Source: a virus. From it: a DNA stretch of 64,000 nt. Positions 42,177 to 50,218 of the stretch are shown in pieces (the stretch's first letter is position 1; each line of letters begins with the position of its first letter). The stretch lies in IMG/VR virus record IMGVR_UViG_3300048597_000624, positions 21,225 through 85,224 of that record; one strand, given 5' to 3'. Under the pieces are notes generated by a model. It saw nothing but the letters and a program-made list of their open reading frames with translations. It ran no database searches and had not been told where the DNA came from. A program made the position numbers and the translations under genes.

Positions 42177-42494
42177 TCACTCCTCCCGCCGCTTGAACTT
42201 TTCGGTCGGCTCCTCGTCGCCGTTATCAACTCGCGCTTGGCGATAAGCGTCCCGACATGGCTCGCACCAGTCGCCGTCGGTCACGCCGTGCTCGCAAATT
42301 CCGGCATTCTCCAAGTGCTCTTGGTAGGCCTTGTGGATCTCAGCCGCGCACTCAATGCACACGAATCCGCCTCGCTCCAGGACAACGCCGTCATTGCCAC
42401 CAAGCACCGTCGCCACCTTGCAAACGTCGCAATGCACGGTGTCCTCGATCACAGCATTGTCGAATTCTTCCTGCGTTGGTTGGTCCCAGCTCAT
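42177..42494 (-). CDS. Double zinc-ribbon small protein ending in RREE
   Basis: 105 residues with GGAGGAG 7 bases before the ATG. Two Cys clusters: CDVC with CIEC, and CEHG with WCEPC, suggesting two zinc sites. The C-terminal KRREE and stop come from the repeated cassette. No family recognised. Confidence 0.55.
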   Translation of the reverse strand: MSWDQPTQEEFDNAVIEDTVHCDVCKVATVLGGNDGVVLERGGFVCIECAAEIHKAYQEHLENAGICEHGVTDGDWCEPCRDAYRQARVDNGDEEPTEKFKRREE

Positions 42495-42515
42495 GCAATC
42501 ACTCCTCCCGCCGAC

Positions 42516-42635
42516 CTACGGCAGCGTCTCGCCAACATTCACGCCAACACTTCCGTCACCTTCGCAATTTGGGCAGAACGGTTCTCCGTCCTCATCCTCT
42601 TCCATCGGATAGCCGCACTGATCGCACATATCCAT
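42516..42635 (-). CDS. Mini zinc-ribbon peptide
   Basis: 39 residues from the ATG at 42635 (MDMCDQCGYP), 7 bases after GGAGGAG. Two CxxC pairs (CDQC and CPNC) make a compact zinc ribbon. Upstream in-frame codons up to 42779 overlap the neighbour and lack a ribosome site, so the short form is preferred. Confidence 0.5.
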   Translation of the reverse strand: MDMCDQCGYPMEEDEDGEPFCPNCEGDGSVGVNVGETLP

Positions 42636-42639
42636 CCCC

Positions 42640-42876
42640 TCACTCCTCCCGCCGCGATGGGCTGAAAAACTCGACGGGGCAGCACTCTCCGTCGTACAGC
42701 GGTTCACGGCAAATAGGACATTCGCCATATACGTGCCCGTCGATTTCGCAGACCGCTTCGCAATCGTTCTCAGACGCAAACAGCACCATTTCCGCCATCT
42801 GCTGCCACTGCTCGTCGGTTGCTTTTCCGCTCTTGAAAAGATCGATCACCTTTCGCTTGTACTCGCTAATATCCAT
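42640..42876 (-). CDS. Small zinc-binding protein ending in RREE
   Basis: 78 residues. The N-terminal half is helical (SEYKRKVIDLFKSGKATDEQ); the C-terminal half has CPICREPLYDGECCPVEF, a likely zinc site, and an earlier Cys pair. The end SRREE is encoded by the repeated cassette. No family recognised. Confidence 0.55.
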   Translation of the reverse strand: MDISEYKRKVIDLFKSGKATDEQWQQMAEMVLFASENDCEAVCEIDGHVYGECPICREPLYDGECCPVEFFSPSRREE

Positions 42877-42894
42877 CGCGCCGCTCCGTAAGAA

Positions 42895-43095
42895 TTACTT
42901 CTCGACCCACGTATTTGCCCATGGATGCTTGCCGTTCAATCGCTGCTCGTGATACCTGATCCAGTCGTGGGAATAGGCGCTGATGTCCCGCACTTCCTGC
43001 CGAAGCTCGACTACCTCTTTGCGAAGTAGTCCTAAGCCGGCAGCCATACAGGCCAACGCAACAGCCAACAGCAGACCTCGAATTGTGAATCGCAC
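42895..43095 (-). CDS. Planctomycete-type membrane-anchored coiled-coil protein
   Basis: 66 residues from a GTG at 43095, 5 bases after GGAGGAG. It starts MRFTIRGLLLAVALACMAAG, a signature close to the MRFTIRDLLW start of many planctomycete membrane proteins, followed by a charged coiled coil (LRKEVVELRQEVRDI). The anchor plus coil is also spanin-like. The signature points to the host lineage. Confidence 0.55.
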   Translation of the reverse strand: MRFTIRGLLLAVALACMAAGLGLLRKEVVELRQEVRDISAYSHDWIRYHEQRLNGKHPWANTWVEK

Positions 43096-43125
43096 AATCA
43101 CTCCTCCCGCCGCAATGGGCTGGGC

Positions 43126-43350
43126 TTAAATTCTCACTCCGTCACGCTCCACCAGCGCGAAGCGAGTCGGCCACCATCCGTAATAGTCCTTGAAAAACAC
43201 ATACCCGCCGTGGATTTCGGCGACGGTGTATTGCTTGCCTTCACTGATTTCATGTCCTGGAAGGTATGCCCCTTCGCCTGGAAGGCATTCGATAACATCG
43301 CCTACCTCTGGAGTCTCTCCAGTTTCGTAGGTTGAATCGTCCGTAGCCAT
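43126..43350 (-). CDS. Small hypothetical protein
   Basis: 74 residues from the ATG at 43350, with GAGCGGAGACGAGTG just upstream, a second repeated ribosome-site variant. The sequence is beta-rich and acidic (TPEVGDVIECLPGEGAYLPG; YTVAEIHGGYVFFKDYYGWW), like small SH3-type barrels. No family recognised. Confidence 0.5.
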   Translation of the reverse strand: MATDDSTYETGETPEVGDVIECLPGEGAYLPGHEISEGKQYTVAEIHGGYVFFKDYYGWWPTRFALVERDGVRI

Positions 43351-43382
43351 CACTCGTCTCCGCTCGGGCTGGGGTTCGTTGG

Positions 43383-43604
43383 TTAGTCCGGCACTTTGAT
43401 TCCGTTCTCTCGCCCCCATAGCATCATCGCATCCTGGCACCTCTCAGCTTCGTCAAGCTTCTCCTGTGGAGTTCCTGCCGCGCGAGCCAATTGAATCCAG
43501 TATCCGAGAATCCGCGGAGCTAACTGATCCTTGGCCCGCAGTACAAAAATCGGTTCGTCAGGGCCAACTTGTTTCAGCGTAGGACAACTATCACGAAAAG
43601 CCAT
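43383..43604 (-). CDS. Small hypothetical protein
   Basis: 73 residues from the ATG at 43604, overlapping the previous stop (TGATG). The sequence is mixed alpha/beta (DEPIFVLRAKDQLAPRILGY; QEKLDEAERCQDAMMLWGRE). No family recognised. Confidence 0.5.
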   Translation of the reverse strand: MAFRDSCPTLKQVGPDEPIFVLRAKDQLAPRILGYWIQLARAAGTPQEKLDEAERCQDAMMLWGRENGIKVPD

Positions 43605-43924
43605 CACTCGTCTCCGCTCGGGGTGGGGGTGGTTGCGCAATAACATTCCTGGCAAAGATTCTTCGGACCCGGAAGGATTGCGAAGATATCTCCCTCTTCG
43701 ATGGTCTCGCCGCATTCGTCGCATGGCTTTGGTTCGCATGCGACTGCCTCTTCGGCGTTGGAGAACAACGCGCACTTTTCGCAGCAATAGTCGCCAACCC
43801 AATCAAGCGGCATCGCTTTAAACCGGTGGTCGAGACAGACTGGCGCTTCGCAGTTGTCGCAGCGACAGTCTGCGATTTGGTCGCAGTGGGTGCAATCGGC
43901 GTGGCCGGATTTGATTCGGGTCAT
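43604..43924 (-). CDS. Cys-rich multi-zinc protein
   Basis: 106 residues with about 15 cysteines in pairs: CTHC, CRCDNCEAPVC, CCEKC, CDEC and CQECYC. This could hold three zinc ions, a B-box- or ZZ-like arrangement being possible. It overlaps both neighbours. Function unknown. Confidence 0.6.
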   Translation of the reverse strand: MTRIKSGHADCTHCDQIADCRCDNCEAPVCLDHRFKAMPLDWVGDYCCEKCALFSNAEEAVACEPKPCDECGETIEEGDIFAILPGPKNLCQECYCATTPTPSGDE

Positions 43925-44592
43925 AGCTCAACCTTTCGGAACTCAACCGCCCACACCCATGGATTCGACTTCCACGGGCAACGCTTGCGATTGATGCTAT
44001 CCCACAGATCAATGAACGCTCGTCGATAGCTTCCCCAGTGGATCGAATCGCCGTCGGTGATACCTTCGGCGCGAATTTCGTCATCGGTGATCTCGTGCAA
44101 ACGATGGGCGCGAACACTGATGATTTCCAGCGTGAGACGCGAAGCCCAGCGCGGCATGTGGATCGAGGGAGTTGGCTTCCAGCCGTGCTCTCGGCACCAT
44201 TCGACGTCGATGTCGGTCATGTCCGCGCGATACATCACAGGCGGCCAGGTGTCGGCGCCTTCGCGGAGCATGCGATTTGTTCGCTCGGGGCGAAGGTAGC
44301 AGGACTCGCGCACCCAGAGTTGGTCTCCTGGGCCGCCGTATGGGCAGGCCAATCCCCATTCGCCGTTGTTGTCGTAGCAGCCAAATATTTCCGACCCAAC
44401 AACTTCTTGACCACGACGATTCGTGATCGTTGGCTCGTACCAACCGAACGTAACGTCGTCCGTCGGCGGCTGTGGGTTGAGCATCCGCCGGGTCTGCGTC
44501 TTGCGACCTTCGCGAATCGCGCGAACCATCCGCCCGCTGTAGAGCATGGGGCGAATGCGGATTTGCCGGGGTGCGGTCTTCGTCTCAAACAT
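43921..44592 (-). CDS. ASCH-domain-like phage protein
   Basis: 223 residues from the ATG at 44592. The opening PMLYSGRMVRAIREGRKTQT, the middle GDQLWVRESCY and the later HMPRWASRLTLEIISVRAHR with WKSNPWVWAVEF fit the large phage ASCH-like family. ASCH domains are beta barrels thought to bind RNA or modified nucleotides. It overlaps the upstream gene by 8 bases and the downstream gene by 4. Confidence 0.75.
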   Translation of the reverse strand: MFETKTAPRQIRIRPMLYSGRMVRAIREGRKTQTRRMLNPQPPTDDVTFGWYEPTITNRRGQEVVGSEIFGCYDNNGEWGLACPYGGPGDQLWVRESCYLRPERTNRMLREGADTWPPVMYRADMTDIDVEWCREHGWKPTPSIHMPRWASRLTLEIISVRAHRLHEITDDEIRAEGITDGDSIHWGSYRRAFIDLWDSINRKRCPWKSNPWVWAVEFRKVEL

Positions 44593-44827
44593 CTCCAATC
44601 AACTCCTGCATCTTCCGTCGGGCTTCGGTGCCAATTCGAAACGCGTGATCGTACAACGCTTCGTCCGGAACCCAGTTGTCAACCTGCATGCCGGTAATCC
44701 CGTGAATCAACCCGATCCGGTAAGAAGGGTCGCAAACTCCAAGCCTGGTTGCCAGTGTTGCGGCCTGCGCGTAATCCAGATTTCGCCATCCTCGAAGCAC
44801 GTCTTCGACTCCAAGAGTTTTTGCCAC
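44585..44827 (-). CDS. Small hypothetical protein
   Basis: 80 residues, helical (GVEDVLRGWRNLDYAQAATL; AFRIGTEARRKMQELIGDV), with GTGGAGGATTGC just upstream of the ATG. It is the first gene of the small-gene run after a hairpin. No family recognised. Confidence 0.55.
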   Translation of the reverse strand: MAKTLGVEDVLRGWRNLDYAQAATLATRLGVCDPSYRIGLIHGITGMQVDNWVPDEALYDHAFRIGTEARRKMQELIGDV

Positions 44828-44851
44828 TGCAATCCTCCACGCCGCGATGAG

Positions 44852-44882
44852 CTAACTCCCGGCCATCCGTTCCGGGAGTTAG
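44852..44882 (-). terminator. Hairpin between acidic-tail gene and small-gene run
   Basis: An 11-bp perfect stem, CTAACTCCCGG with CCGGGAGTTAG, lies in the 94-base gap. No U tract follows on either strand, so it may be a weak terminator, an mRNA-end stabiliser or a processing site. Confidence 0.45.
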
Positions 44883-44921
44883 ACCACCGCGTTCGCTCAA
44901 GGTCGTCGATCGATCAAAAAA

Positions 44922-45692
44922 TCACACGTCGTCCAGGTCGTCGTCATCGTCGTCGGCATCATCGTCGTCGCCGTCGTCCGAATCGTCGTCGTCATCGTCG
45001 TCCGGGTCTTCGTCGTCGTCCTCGCCACCGTCGAACAGCCCGACCGTCCCGCCGTTGTCCAGCGGCATGTCCTTCGACGTCTTGGCGAGCTCGGTGATCG
45101 CTTCCACGATCAACCGGCCGTTGCGTTTGGCGAAGTGCGGCAGCGAACTGCTGTCGATCGATCCGATGCTCATCGAGAGCGTCGAACTGATCTGCTTCGC
45201 CGACACCCGGTAAGCCTTCACGTCGAAGTCGGCCGACAGCACGGTCGAACCCTCCGACAGCGTCTGGCCGGGAGCGTTGTCGGCGCCGCCTTGCACCATG
45301 TGGGCCCGCAGCCGCTTGCCGCAGAGGTGCTCGTCGGCAGCCAACACCGGCAGCACGGCGCGGTCGGCACTGAACCCGATCGAGGCAACCTCGTCGCCGA
45401 ACGCCACCCCCTTGTAGCTCACCGGGATGTCCAGGATCGGGTTCCGCGGAGGCGTCCAGGTGCCGCCGCTCTTGGGCGACGAGTCGCGCGCCGCCGCGGT
45501 AGCCTGGGCGGGTGGCTTCGAAGCTCGCGCGCTCCCGTTCGCCGGCGGCGCCGCAGTCCCGCCCGATGCGCCGTCGGACTCGGCGAGTTTGCGACTGGCG
45601 GCGGCGCTCAGCTTGGGGCGAGGGGGAGTCTCTTTCGGCCCGCCGCGCGGCGGTCGCTTCGGTGCGGTTCGAGGCTTGGTCGTTGTGGCCAT
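44922..45692 (-). CDS. Protein with poly-Asp C-terminal tail
   Basis: 256 residues from the ATG at 45692, with AAGGAG 8 bases upstream. The N-terminal 85 residues are Ala/Pro/Lys-rich and disordered, residues about 95-215 form a folded domain (VSYKGVAFGDEVASIGFSAD; YRVSAKQISSTLSMSIGSID), and the last 35 are almost all Asp. Acidic tails of this sort occur on ssDNA-binding proteins and histone-like chaperones. It is the first gene after the candidate origin, so a replication role is possible; not shown. Confidence 0.6.
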   Translation of the reverse strand: MATTTKPRTAPKRPPRGGPKETPPRPKLSAAASRKLAESDGASGGTAAPPANGSARASKPPAQATAAARDSSPKSGGTWTPPRNPILDIPVSYKGVAFGDEVASIGFSADRAVLPVLAADEHLCGKRLRAHMVQGGADNAPGQTLSEGSTVLSADFDVKAYRVSAKQISSTLSMSIGSIDSSSLPHFAKRNGRLIVEAITELAKTSKDMPLDNGGTVGLFDGGEDDDEDPDDDDDDDSDDGDDDDADDDDDDLDDV

Positions 45693-45895
45693 GGATGGGT
45701 CTCCTTGGGTCTCTGGGGTCAAAACGGAACGTCAAAACAGGAGAGCTAGGTCAGCGCAACGCCTTAAGTTGCTCGCTAAAAACAACTTGCAAATCGGCGT
45801 TGCGCGTGTTGCGCGGGCCGCGCGGCGCGTTAAAGCTTGGCGGCGAAAAAACTTAAGTGCCGCTGTTGCGCTGTTGCGCGAAAAACGAATAGAGC

Positions 45896-45972
45896 CACAC
45901 ACACGCGTACGCGTATACGTGCGTGTGCGTGCGTGCGTACGCGTACGTGCGTGCGTATACGCGCGTGCGCGC
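45896..45972. repeat. 77-bp alternating pyrimidine-purine tract
   Basis: From 45896 every base alternates pyrimidine and purine for 77 positions, mostly CG, TG, CA and TA steps. Such tracts can adopt left-handed Z-DNA under negative supercoiling. Its composition differs sharply from the surrounding coding DNA. Confidence 0.85.
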
Positions 45973-46145
45973 CCGCGCCACGAGTGTTTATTTCGCGCAA
46001 CAAGCGCAACAACAACAACAACAACAATCAACAACATCATCTATCTCTCTCTCTCTCTTGTATTTAGGGAGCGGCAACCGGCGTTGCGCGAGGCGTTGCG
46101 CAGGCGTTGCGCGGACCGGCTTCGCGCAACACGGAATGCGTTTCT

Positions 46146-46265
46146 AATCGCGCATAAATCGCGCAGAAATGTTCCGGAGCATTTTTGCGCTATTTCTGCG
46201 CGATTAGGTGCGCGTTCGAATCGCGCATCTAATGTGCCGGAAATAGGCCGAGTGGTAATCGCGCA
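46146..46265. repeat. Iteron-like AATCGCGCA cluster with inverted repeats
   Basis: AATCGCGCA occurs at 46146-46154, 46157-46165, 46219-46227 and 46257-46265, and inverted at 46197-46205. A 14-bp inverted repeat (AATCGCGCAGAAAT, 46157-46170; ATTTCTGCGCGATT, 46192-46205) encloses GTTCCGGAGC. The cluster ends just past the end of the primase-helicase gene. Confidence 0.75.
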
Positions 46266-46276
46266 GGTAATCATGC

Positions 46277-49018
46277 TCAAAAGGCCGTCCCTTCTTCGGG
46301 GTCGATTCCGCACAGGTCGGCCAGTTGCGCGTATTCGATCTCGATTCCGCGCAGGGACCGACCCGCTAATCGGGAGGGTACGCCCGTTTTCGCCCCAGGC
46401 ACGCGAGCGAGAATCTGGGCAATGTCGGCATTTTGAAATCGCGTCCCTTTGAGCAGTTCGCGGACGATCCGATCCTTGTGCAGGAAGAGTCGATAGGGGT
46501 TCATCAGCACCTTCACGCCAGCGTTTTCGAGGGTCCGTTTACGGTCCTGCATCTCGATCGAAGTGGGGTCGTCCGCATAGCCGTCAAGGAGCGCTGAGAC
46601 GGTGCTTCGAACGCCGCGCGGCATCATCACGACGCCGTCCAAGATGAGGTTGAGAAGTTGGGCCTCGTCCGAGTCCAAACCGTCACCGGCTCGCATTTGG
46701 CTGAGTGTTCCGCGGAGGGTCGTTTCTGCCTGATCGATCGATGCACCATTGGCCACCGCGAGCATCGCCACAGGGACAGCGTAGAGCCCCACGATTCGGT
46801 TGCTGACGCCGAAGGGTCGACGGGCGAGCTGCTCGGCCATCGCTAAGGCTGCGTGCCCATGGCGGAGAGCCAAAGCGAGCATGCGTAGCCCCAGGTCGCG
46901 GGCCTCATGCTCGGTGGGTGTCTCGAGGGTGACCGCCCGTCCCTTTTGGGTTTCGAGGAGCTTGAACAGGATGAACCGGTTCGCGTCCGGCGCGGCGGTG
47001 AGGTTGATGTTGACGCCTGAGATCCAGGTGATGTGCTTCAGGGAGAAGTTCATTCCGCTCTGGCTCATCGTGCCGCGGATGACCTTCGAGCCACGCGTCG
47101 AGCCGCGGAGCAGCCGCAGGATCGCATGGGCGTGGTCGCACTCGTCGAATTCGTCGATGAACAGCACCTGGCCCGAGTTGCGGATTGCCTGGCGGACGCC
47201 GGCTTCGGTGGGGTTCTCGCAAGCGAGGGAGAGCGGCCCAAACATCGGCCGCAGAGTGTCGCGCACGAGCACTGTTTTTCCGGAGTTGCTCGGCCCGATG
47301 ACGGCGATTTGCGGCCGCATCCGCCAGCACGTTTGCAGCCAGGTGGCCGGGATCAACCCGGCGAGCACCTGGGACGACACCCGCTCATGCCAGTTGTCCC
47401 ACCGCGCGAAGAGGTTGCAGGCGGCGCCCATCTGCTCTTCGCACCAGTCTTGGCTGGCCGAGAGTTGCAGGTAGCGGACGAGCTGGTCGCGGTCGTACCA
47501 CTGCGGCCCGGAGAAATCGAGCCTCTGTCCGAGATAGGCTGGGGTTTCGATCCGCTGCAGCGTGCCGTCCGGCAGCCAGGCGTCAGCCGCCCGCGGGCCG
47601 ACCAGCACGAAGGAGTCCTTCACCCGCCAAATGCCGGCGCCGCAGGTTTCCTCCCGGGACAGGGGGTGCTTGCCGGCTTCCCGGGCGATCGCTTTCCGTA
47701 CCTCCGGGATCCGGTACTTCCCCGGGATCTGCTCTGCGCCCTCATATATATATGTGTCGCAAACCTCTCCACCGAAGGCGAGCATGGCATTTTCAGACGT
47801 AAACCGGTTCAGGTCTTTGATTAACGTCTTTTTGTGGAGCCGGCGGCTGAAGATCTCGACTTGTTCGGTGCCCTGGATTTGGCCGCAAACCATTATTTCC
47901 AAGTGGTTTAGGGTTTGATGGTGCGGTTCGGCCTGGACTTCGTCCGACTCTGGGACCAGCGGTTCGAACGTGCCGGAGAACGCCAGCAGGTCCGGGTAGG
48001 TGTGCCCTTCGAGCAGCCAGTCCCGCAGGTCGTTCTTGTCCCCGCCCGGTTCATACGGCAGCCGGACAATTCGCACCGCGCTGGCGACCGGAAGCAGAGC
48101 CGAGGCCCACACGCTCGCGCCGATCTCGCCGGCTTGGTTGGGATCGATGTCGAAACAGATCCGGACGTCCTTACCGGCAAAGTGCGGCAGCCAGTCGGCC
48201 TTGGGGTGGTAGCTGCAGGAGCCGGCCGATAGGACGATGTGATTACCGTTAGCGGGAATGATCGACTGCAGCGCGAGCATGTCGCTGACGCCTTCGACGA
48301 TCCAGACGACTTCCGCTTCCGGCAGTTTGGTCAGCGCGGAGACGTTCATCAGCCCGGGCGTCCCGAGCGTCATCGTCTTGAGCATCTCGTGCCCGGCGCC
48401 CTTGCCCTTGAAGCGACGGACCTTGCCGGCCTTGCCCTCCACGATGTGCCAGCCGATCGGGTCGGCTTCGAGCAGTGAGCCGCCGTACATCGGGAACGCG
48501 ATCACGATTTGCTGATAGGGCAATGGGGCTTTCTTAGGCCAGCGGGCCCCCTTCACGCCGGCGGCCTTGAGCGATAGGGCCTGCACGCCTGGTTTGTTGG
48601 CGGCGTAGACCAGCAGCATCCCCGCGGTCGCGTCGAACAGGTCCAGCCGATCTTCCGGATAGAGCTCGTCGCCGCCCGGGAGTTTCAGGCCTGTCTGTTT
48701 GGCGAAGTGGTTGCGAGCGTTCTTCCAGTCGCCGCCGAAGGATCCGAACTTCGCCGCGAAGTCGAACAGGCTGATGGTGGACGAGTTTCCCGAACCGAAG
48801 TCGCGATATCGTCCACGCGCAGGCCCGTCGCCCGTGTTGATCTCGGCGGACGGCGAATCATCCTGGCGGCCGGCGGCATGGCACTTGAGCCAACCGGTCT
48901 CACGCGGTCGTGCGCCGGAGGCGATGCGCAACCCCAGTTGCTTGTACTCCGCCTCGATGTCCAGGCGGGCAAGGATTTGTTGGTGGGCCTCCGCCCATTT
49001 GGTGCGATTGTCAGCCAT
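46277..49018 (-). CDS. TOPRIM primase-helicase
   Basis: 913 residues. The N-terminus has a CHC2-like zinc-less primase region (WLKCHAAGRQDDSPSAEI). The TOPRIM domain shows WIVEGVSDMLAL (Glu242) and CFDIDPNQAGEIGA. The C-terminal AAA+ motor has Walker A GPSNSGKT at 575-582 (preceded by VIG) and Walker B VLFIDEFDECD, with a sensor-like ITWISGVNINL. This layout resembles primase-helicases of tailed phages and plasmids. It should prime and unwind at the origin. The candidate origin is directly downstream. Confidence 0.85.
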   Translation of the reverse strand: MADNRTKWAEAHQQILARLDIEAEYKQLGLRIASGARPRETGWLKCHAAGRQDDSPSAEINTGDGPARGRYRDFGSGNSSTISLFDFAAKFGSFGGDWKNARNHFAKQTGLKLPGGDELYPEDRLDLFDATAGMLLVYAANKPGVQALSLKAAGVKGARWPKKAPLPYQQIVIAFPMYGGSLLEADPIGWHIVEGKAGKVRRFKGKGAGHEMLKTMTLGTPGLMNVSALTKLPEAEVVWIVEGVSDMLALQSIIPANGNHIVLSAGSCSYHPKADWLPHFAGKDVRICFDIDPNQAGEIGASVWASALLPVASAVRIVRLPYEPGGDKNDLRDWLLEGHTYPDLLAFSGTFEPLVPESDEVQAEPHHQTLNHLEIMVCGQIQGTEQVEIFSRRLHKKTLIKDLNRFTSENAMLAFGGEVCDTYIYEGAEQIPGKYRIPEVRKAIAREAGKHPLSREETCGAGIWRVKDSFVLVGPRAADAWLPDGTLQRIETPAYLGQRLDFSGPQWYDRDQLVRYLQLSASQDWCEEQMGAACNLFARWDNWHERVSSQVLAGLIPATWLQTCWRMRPQIAVIGPSNSGKTVLVRDTLRPMFGPLSLACENPTEAGVRQAIRNSGQVLFIDEFDECDHAHAILRLLRGSTRGSKVIRGTMSQSGMNFSLKHITWISGVNINLTAAPDANRFILFKLLETQKGRAVTLETPTEHEARDLGLRMLALALRHGHAALAMAEQLARRPFGVSNRIVGLYAVPVAMLAVANGASIDQAETTLRGTLSQMRAGDGLDSDEAQLLNLILDGVVMMPRGVRSTVSALLDGYADDPTSIEMQDRKRTLENAGVKVLMNPYRLFLHKDRIVRELLKGTRFQNADIAQILARVPGAKTGVPSRLAGRSLRGIEIEYAQLADLCGIDPEEGTAF

Positions 49019-49036
49019 CCTGGTTGTCGAGTCCTT

Positions 49037-49894
49037 TCACACTGCCAAGCGCGTCTGCACTTGCTCAATTCGTCGTCGGGTCAATTCGACTTGGCTTTCT
49101 CGGATGTCGATTCCAATTGCGTTTCTGCCCCACTGTTTGGCTACGGCGAGGGTGGTCCCACTGCCACAGAACGGATCGAGCACAATGCCACTGGGCGGGC
49201 AAAATGAGCGGATGAAGAACTCAGGCAGAAGCTCTGGGAATGGCGCCTCGCTTTCATGGGACAAAGCGTCTCCCAAGTGGCCACCTCCACCAGGTCCACA
49301 ATCAATTACATTGCCTGGGTTGGCTAGTTTCGGAGGTTTGTATATCTGCGGGGTACAGTTGCCGTTTGCTCGTCGGGTTCGCGTCTTACTGCCATTCGCG
49401 CGAGTGCCGTCTTTTCGGCGATGTGAAGGTGCGCCTCCAGGTCCAAACTTCGGCGGATGCCCCATTGCCGTATTGTCGCTGTACGGCAATCGCCCTCCCT
49501 TTGTGCAACAGACAATGAACTCGTATCTATTCTTGAGCCAATCCGGCCCGCCACTCCCTGGAATGCCATCTCGCTCATAAATCGGTGGCTTGCGCAGGTG
49601 GATTCCCAGCCTGTGTAAATCGGCCATCAAAAGCGCTGGAGTTGCTGACCAGCGGAAGTTTCTAGTTTGGCCTTCGACGACCATGCACACCACGCCATTG
49701 GTAATTCGCACTGCCTCAACGACCCTCTCAACCATCCAATCGACCCAGGCTTGACCCTTCAGGTTGAAGCCAATCCCGTAAGTACGTGCTGCTTCGTACG
49801 GCGGCGATCCAATGGTGATCGACACTGAGTTTGTCGGTTGCCTTCGCATCCACTTGAGGCAGTCTCCGCAGATGACTTGATAATCCGCACTCAT
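49037..49894 (-). CDS. DNA methyltransferase, SPPY type (N4/N6)
   Basis: 285 residues from the ATG at 49894, coupled by ATGA. Catalytic motif IV is SPPY at 30-33, and the SAM motif I DPFCGSGTT is near the C-terminus, the beta-class order (IV before I). S in SPPY is more usual for N4-cytosine enzymes, though N6-adenine is possible. No cognate restriction enzyme is nearby, so it probably protects phage DNA from host restriction. Confidence 0.85.
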   Translation of the reverse strand: MSADYQVICGDCLKWMRRQPTNSVSITIGSPPYEAARTYGIGFNLKGQAWVDWMVERVVEAVRITNGVVCMVVEGQTRNFRWSATPALLMADLHRLGIHLRKPPIYERDGIPGSGGPDWLKNRYEFIVCCTKGGRLPYSDNTAMGHPPKFGPGGAPSHRRKDGTRANGSKTRTRRANGNCTPQIYKPPKLANPGNVIDCGPGGGGHLGDALSHESEAPFPELLPEFFIRSFCPPSGIVLDPFCGSGTTLAVAKQWGRNAIGIDIRESQVELTRRRIEQVQTRLAV

Positions 49895-50208
49895 CGGCCC
49901 CACCCCAGCAAGCGGCTAAACCACGATCGCCCAACCAACGCATCCACGTATCCCCGCGACACCGGCATCAACTTGCATAACCGCGTGTCGATCACGTGCC
50001 GGCAATTGCCGACGAGATCCTTGACCACCAAGTACGGTTCTTCCGTCGCCATGACCTGGAGCGGCGTCCCTTTGATGCCGTTGCCGTACTCGACCTTGCA
50101 TCCGGCCAGACTCGACGGGGTGATGAAGTCGCTGTCGATCAGCTTTCCGTTGCACAAGGTCAACAGTGTTCCCGGCTGCAAGTCGTCAAACGTTTCAAAT
50201 TGGCTCAT
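49891..50208 (-). CDS. Small hypothetical protein
   Basis: 105 residues, beta-rich (PGTLLTLCNGKLIDSDFITP; ATEEPYLVVKDLVGNCRHVI) with a basic C-terminus. It lies between the HerA-like ATPase and the methyltransferase. No family recognised. Confidence 0.55.
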   Translation of the reverse strand: MSQFETFDDLQPGTLLTLCNGKLIDSDFITPSSLAGCKVEYGNGIKGTPLQVMATEEPYLVVKDLVGNCRHVIDTRLCKLMPVSRGYVDALVGRSWFSRLLGWGR

Positions 50209-50218
50209 CGTTTCACCT

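Larger units (their letters stand above)
41732..43112 (-). repeat. Five copies of a 15-nt ribosome-site cassette
   Basis: Minus-strand CGGCGGGAGGAGTGA occurs at 41732-41746, 42177-42191, 42499-42513, 42640-42654 and 43098-43112. In three cases it also encodes the C-terminal RREE and stop of the upstream gene; in two it lies in the spacer. It provides GGAGGAG for the next gene. A related variant (GAGCGGAGACGAGTGATG) precedes two more genes at about 43350 and 43604. Confidence 0.9.
45693..46276. other. 584-bp non-coding region, candidate replication origin
   Basis: No convincing gene is present. The region holds many GTTGCGC or GCGCAAC copies on both strands, a 77-bp alternating pyrimidine-purine tract (45896-45972), a CAA repeat (about 45998-46035), a TCTC repeat to about 46060, and five AATCGCGCA motifs with long inverted repeats (46146-46265). 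It lies between the primase-helicase gene and the poly-Asp gene. Repeats plus neighbouring replication gene suggest an origin or a master regulatory region. Confidence 0.5.

Noticed and set aside
44852-44882. Strong hairpin as a full terminator
   Set aside because: There is no U tract on either strand, so only a hairpin is claimed.
45427-46452. 341-codon plus-strand open frame over the non-coding region
   Set aside because: Low-complexity Arg/Ala translation of the alternating tract and repeats, overlaps two real genes, no ribosome site.
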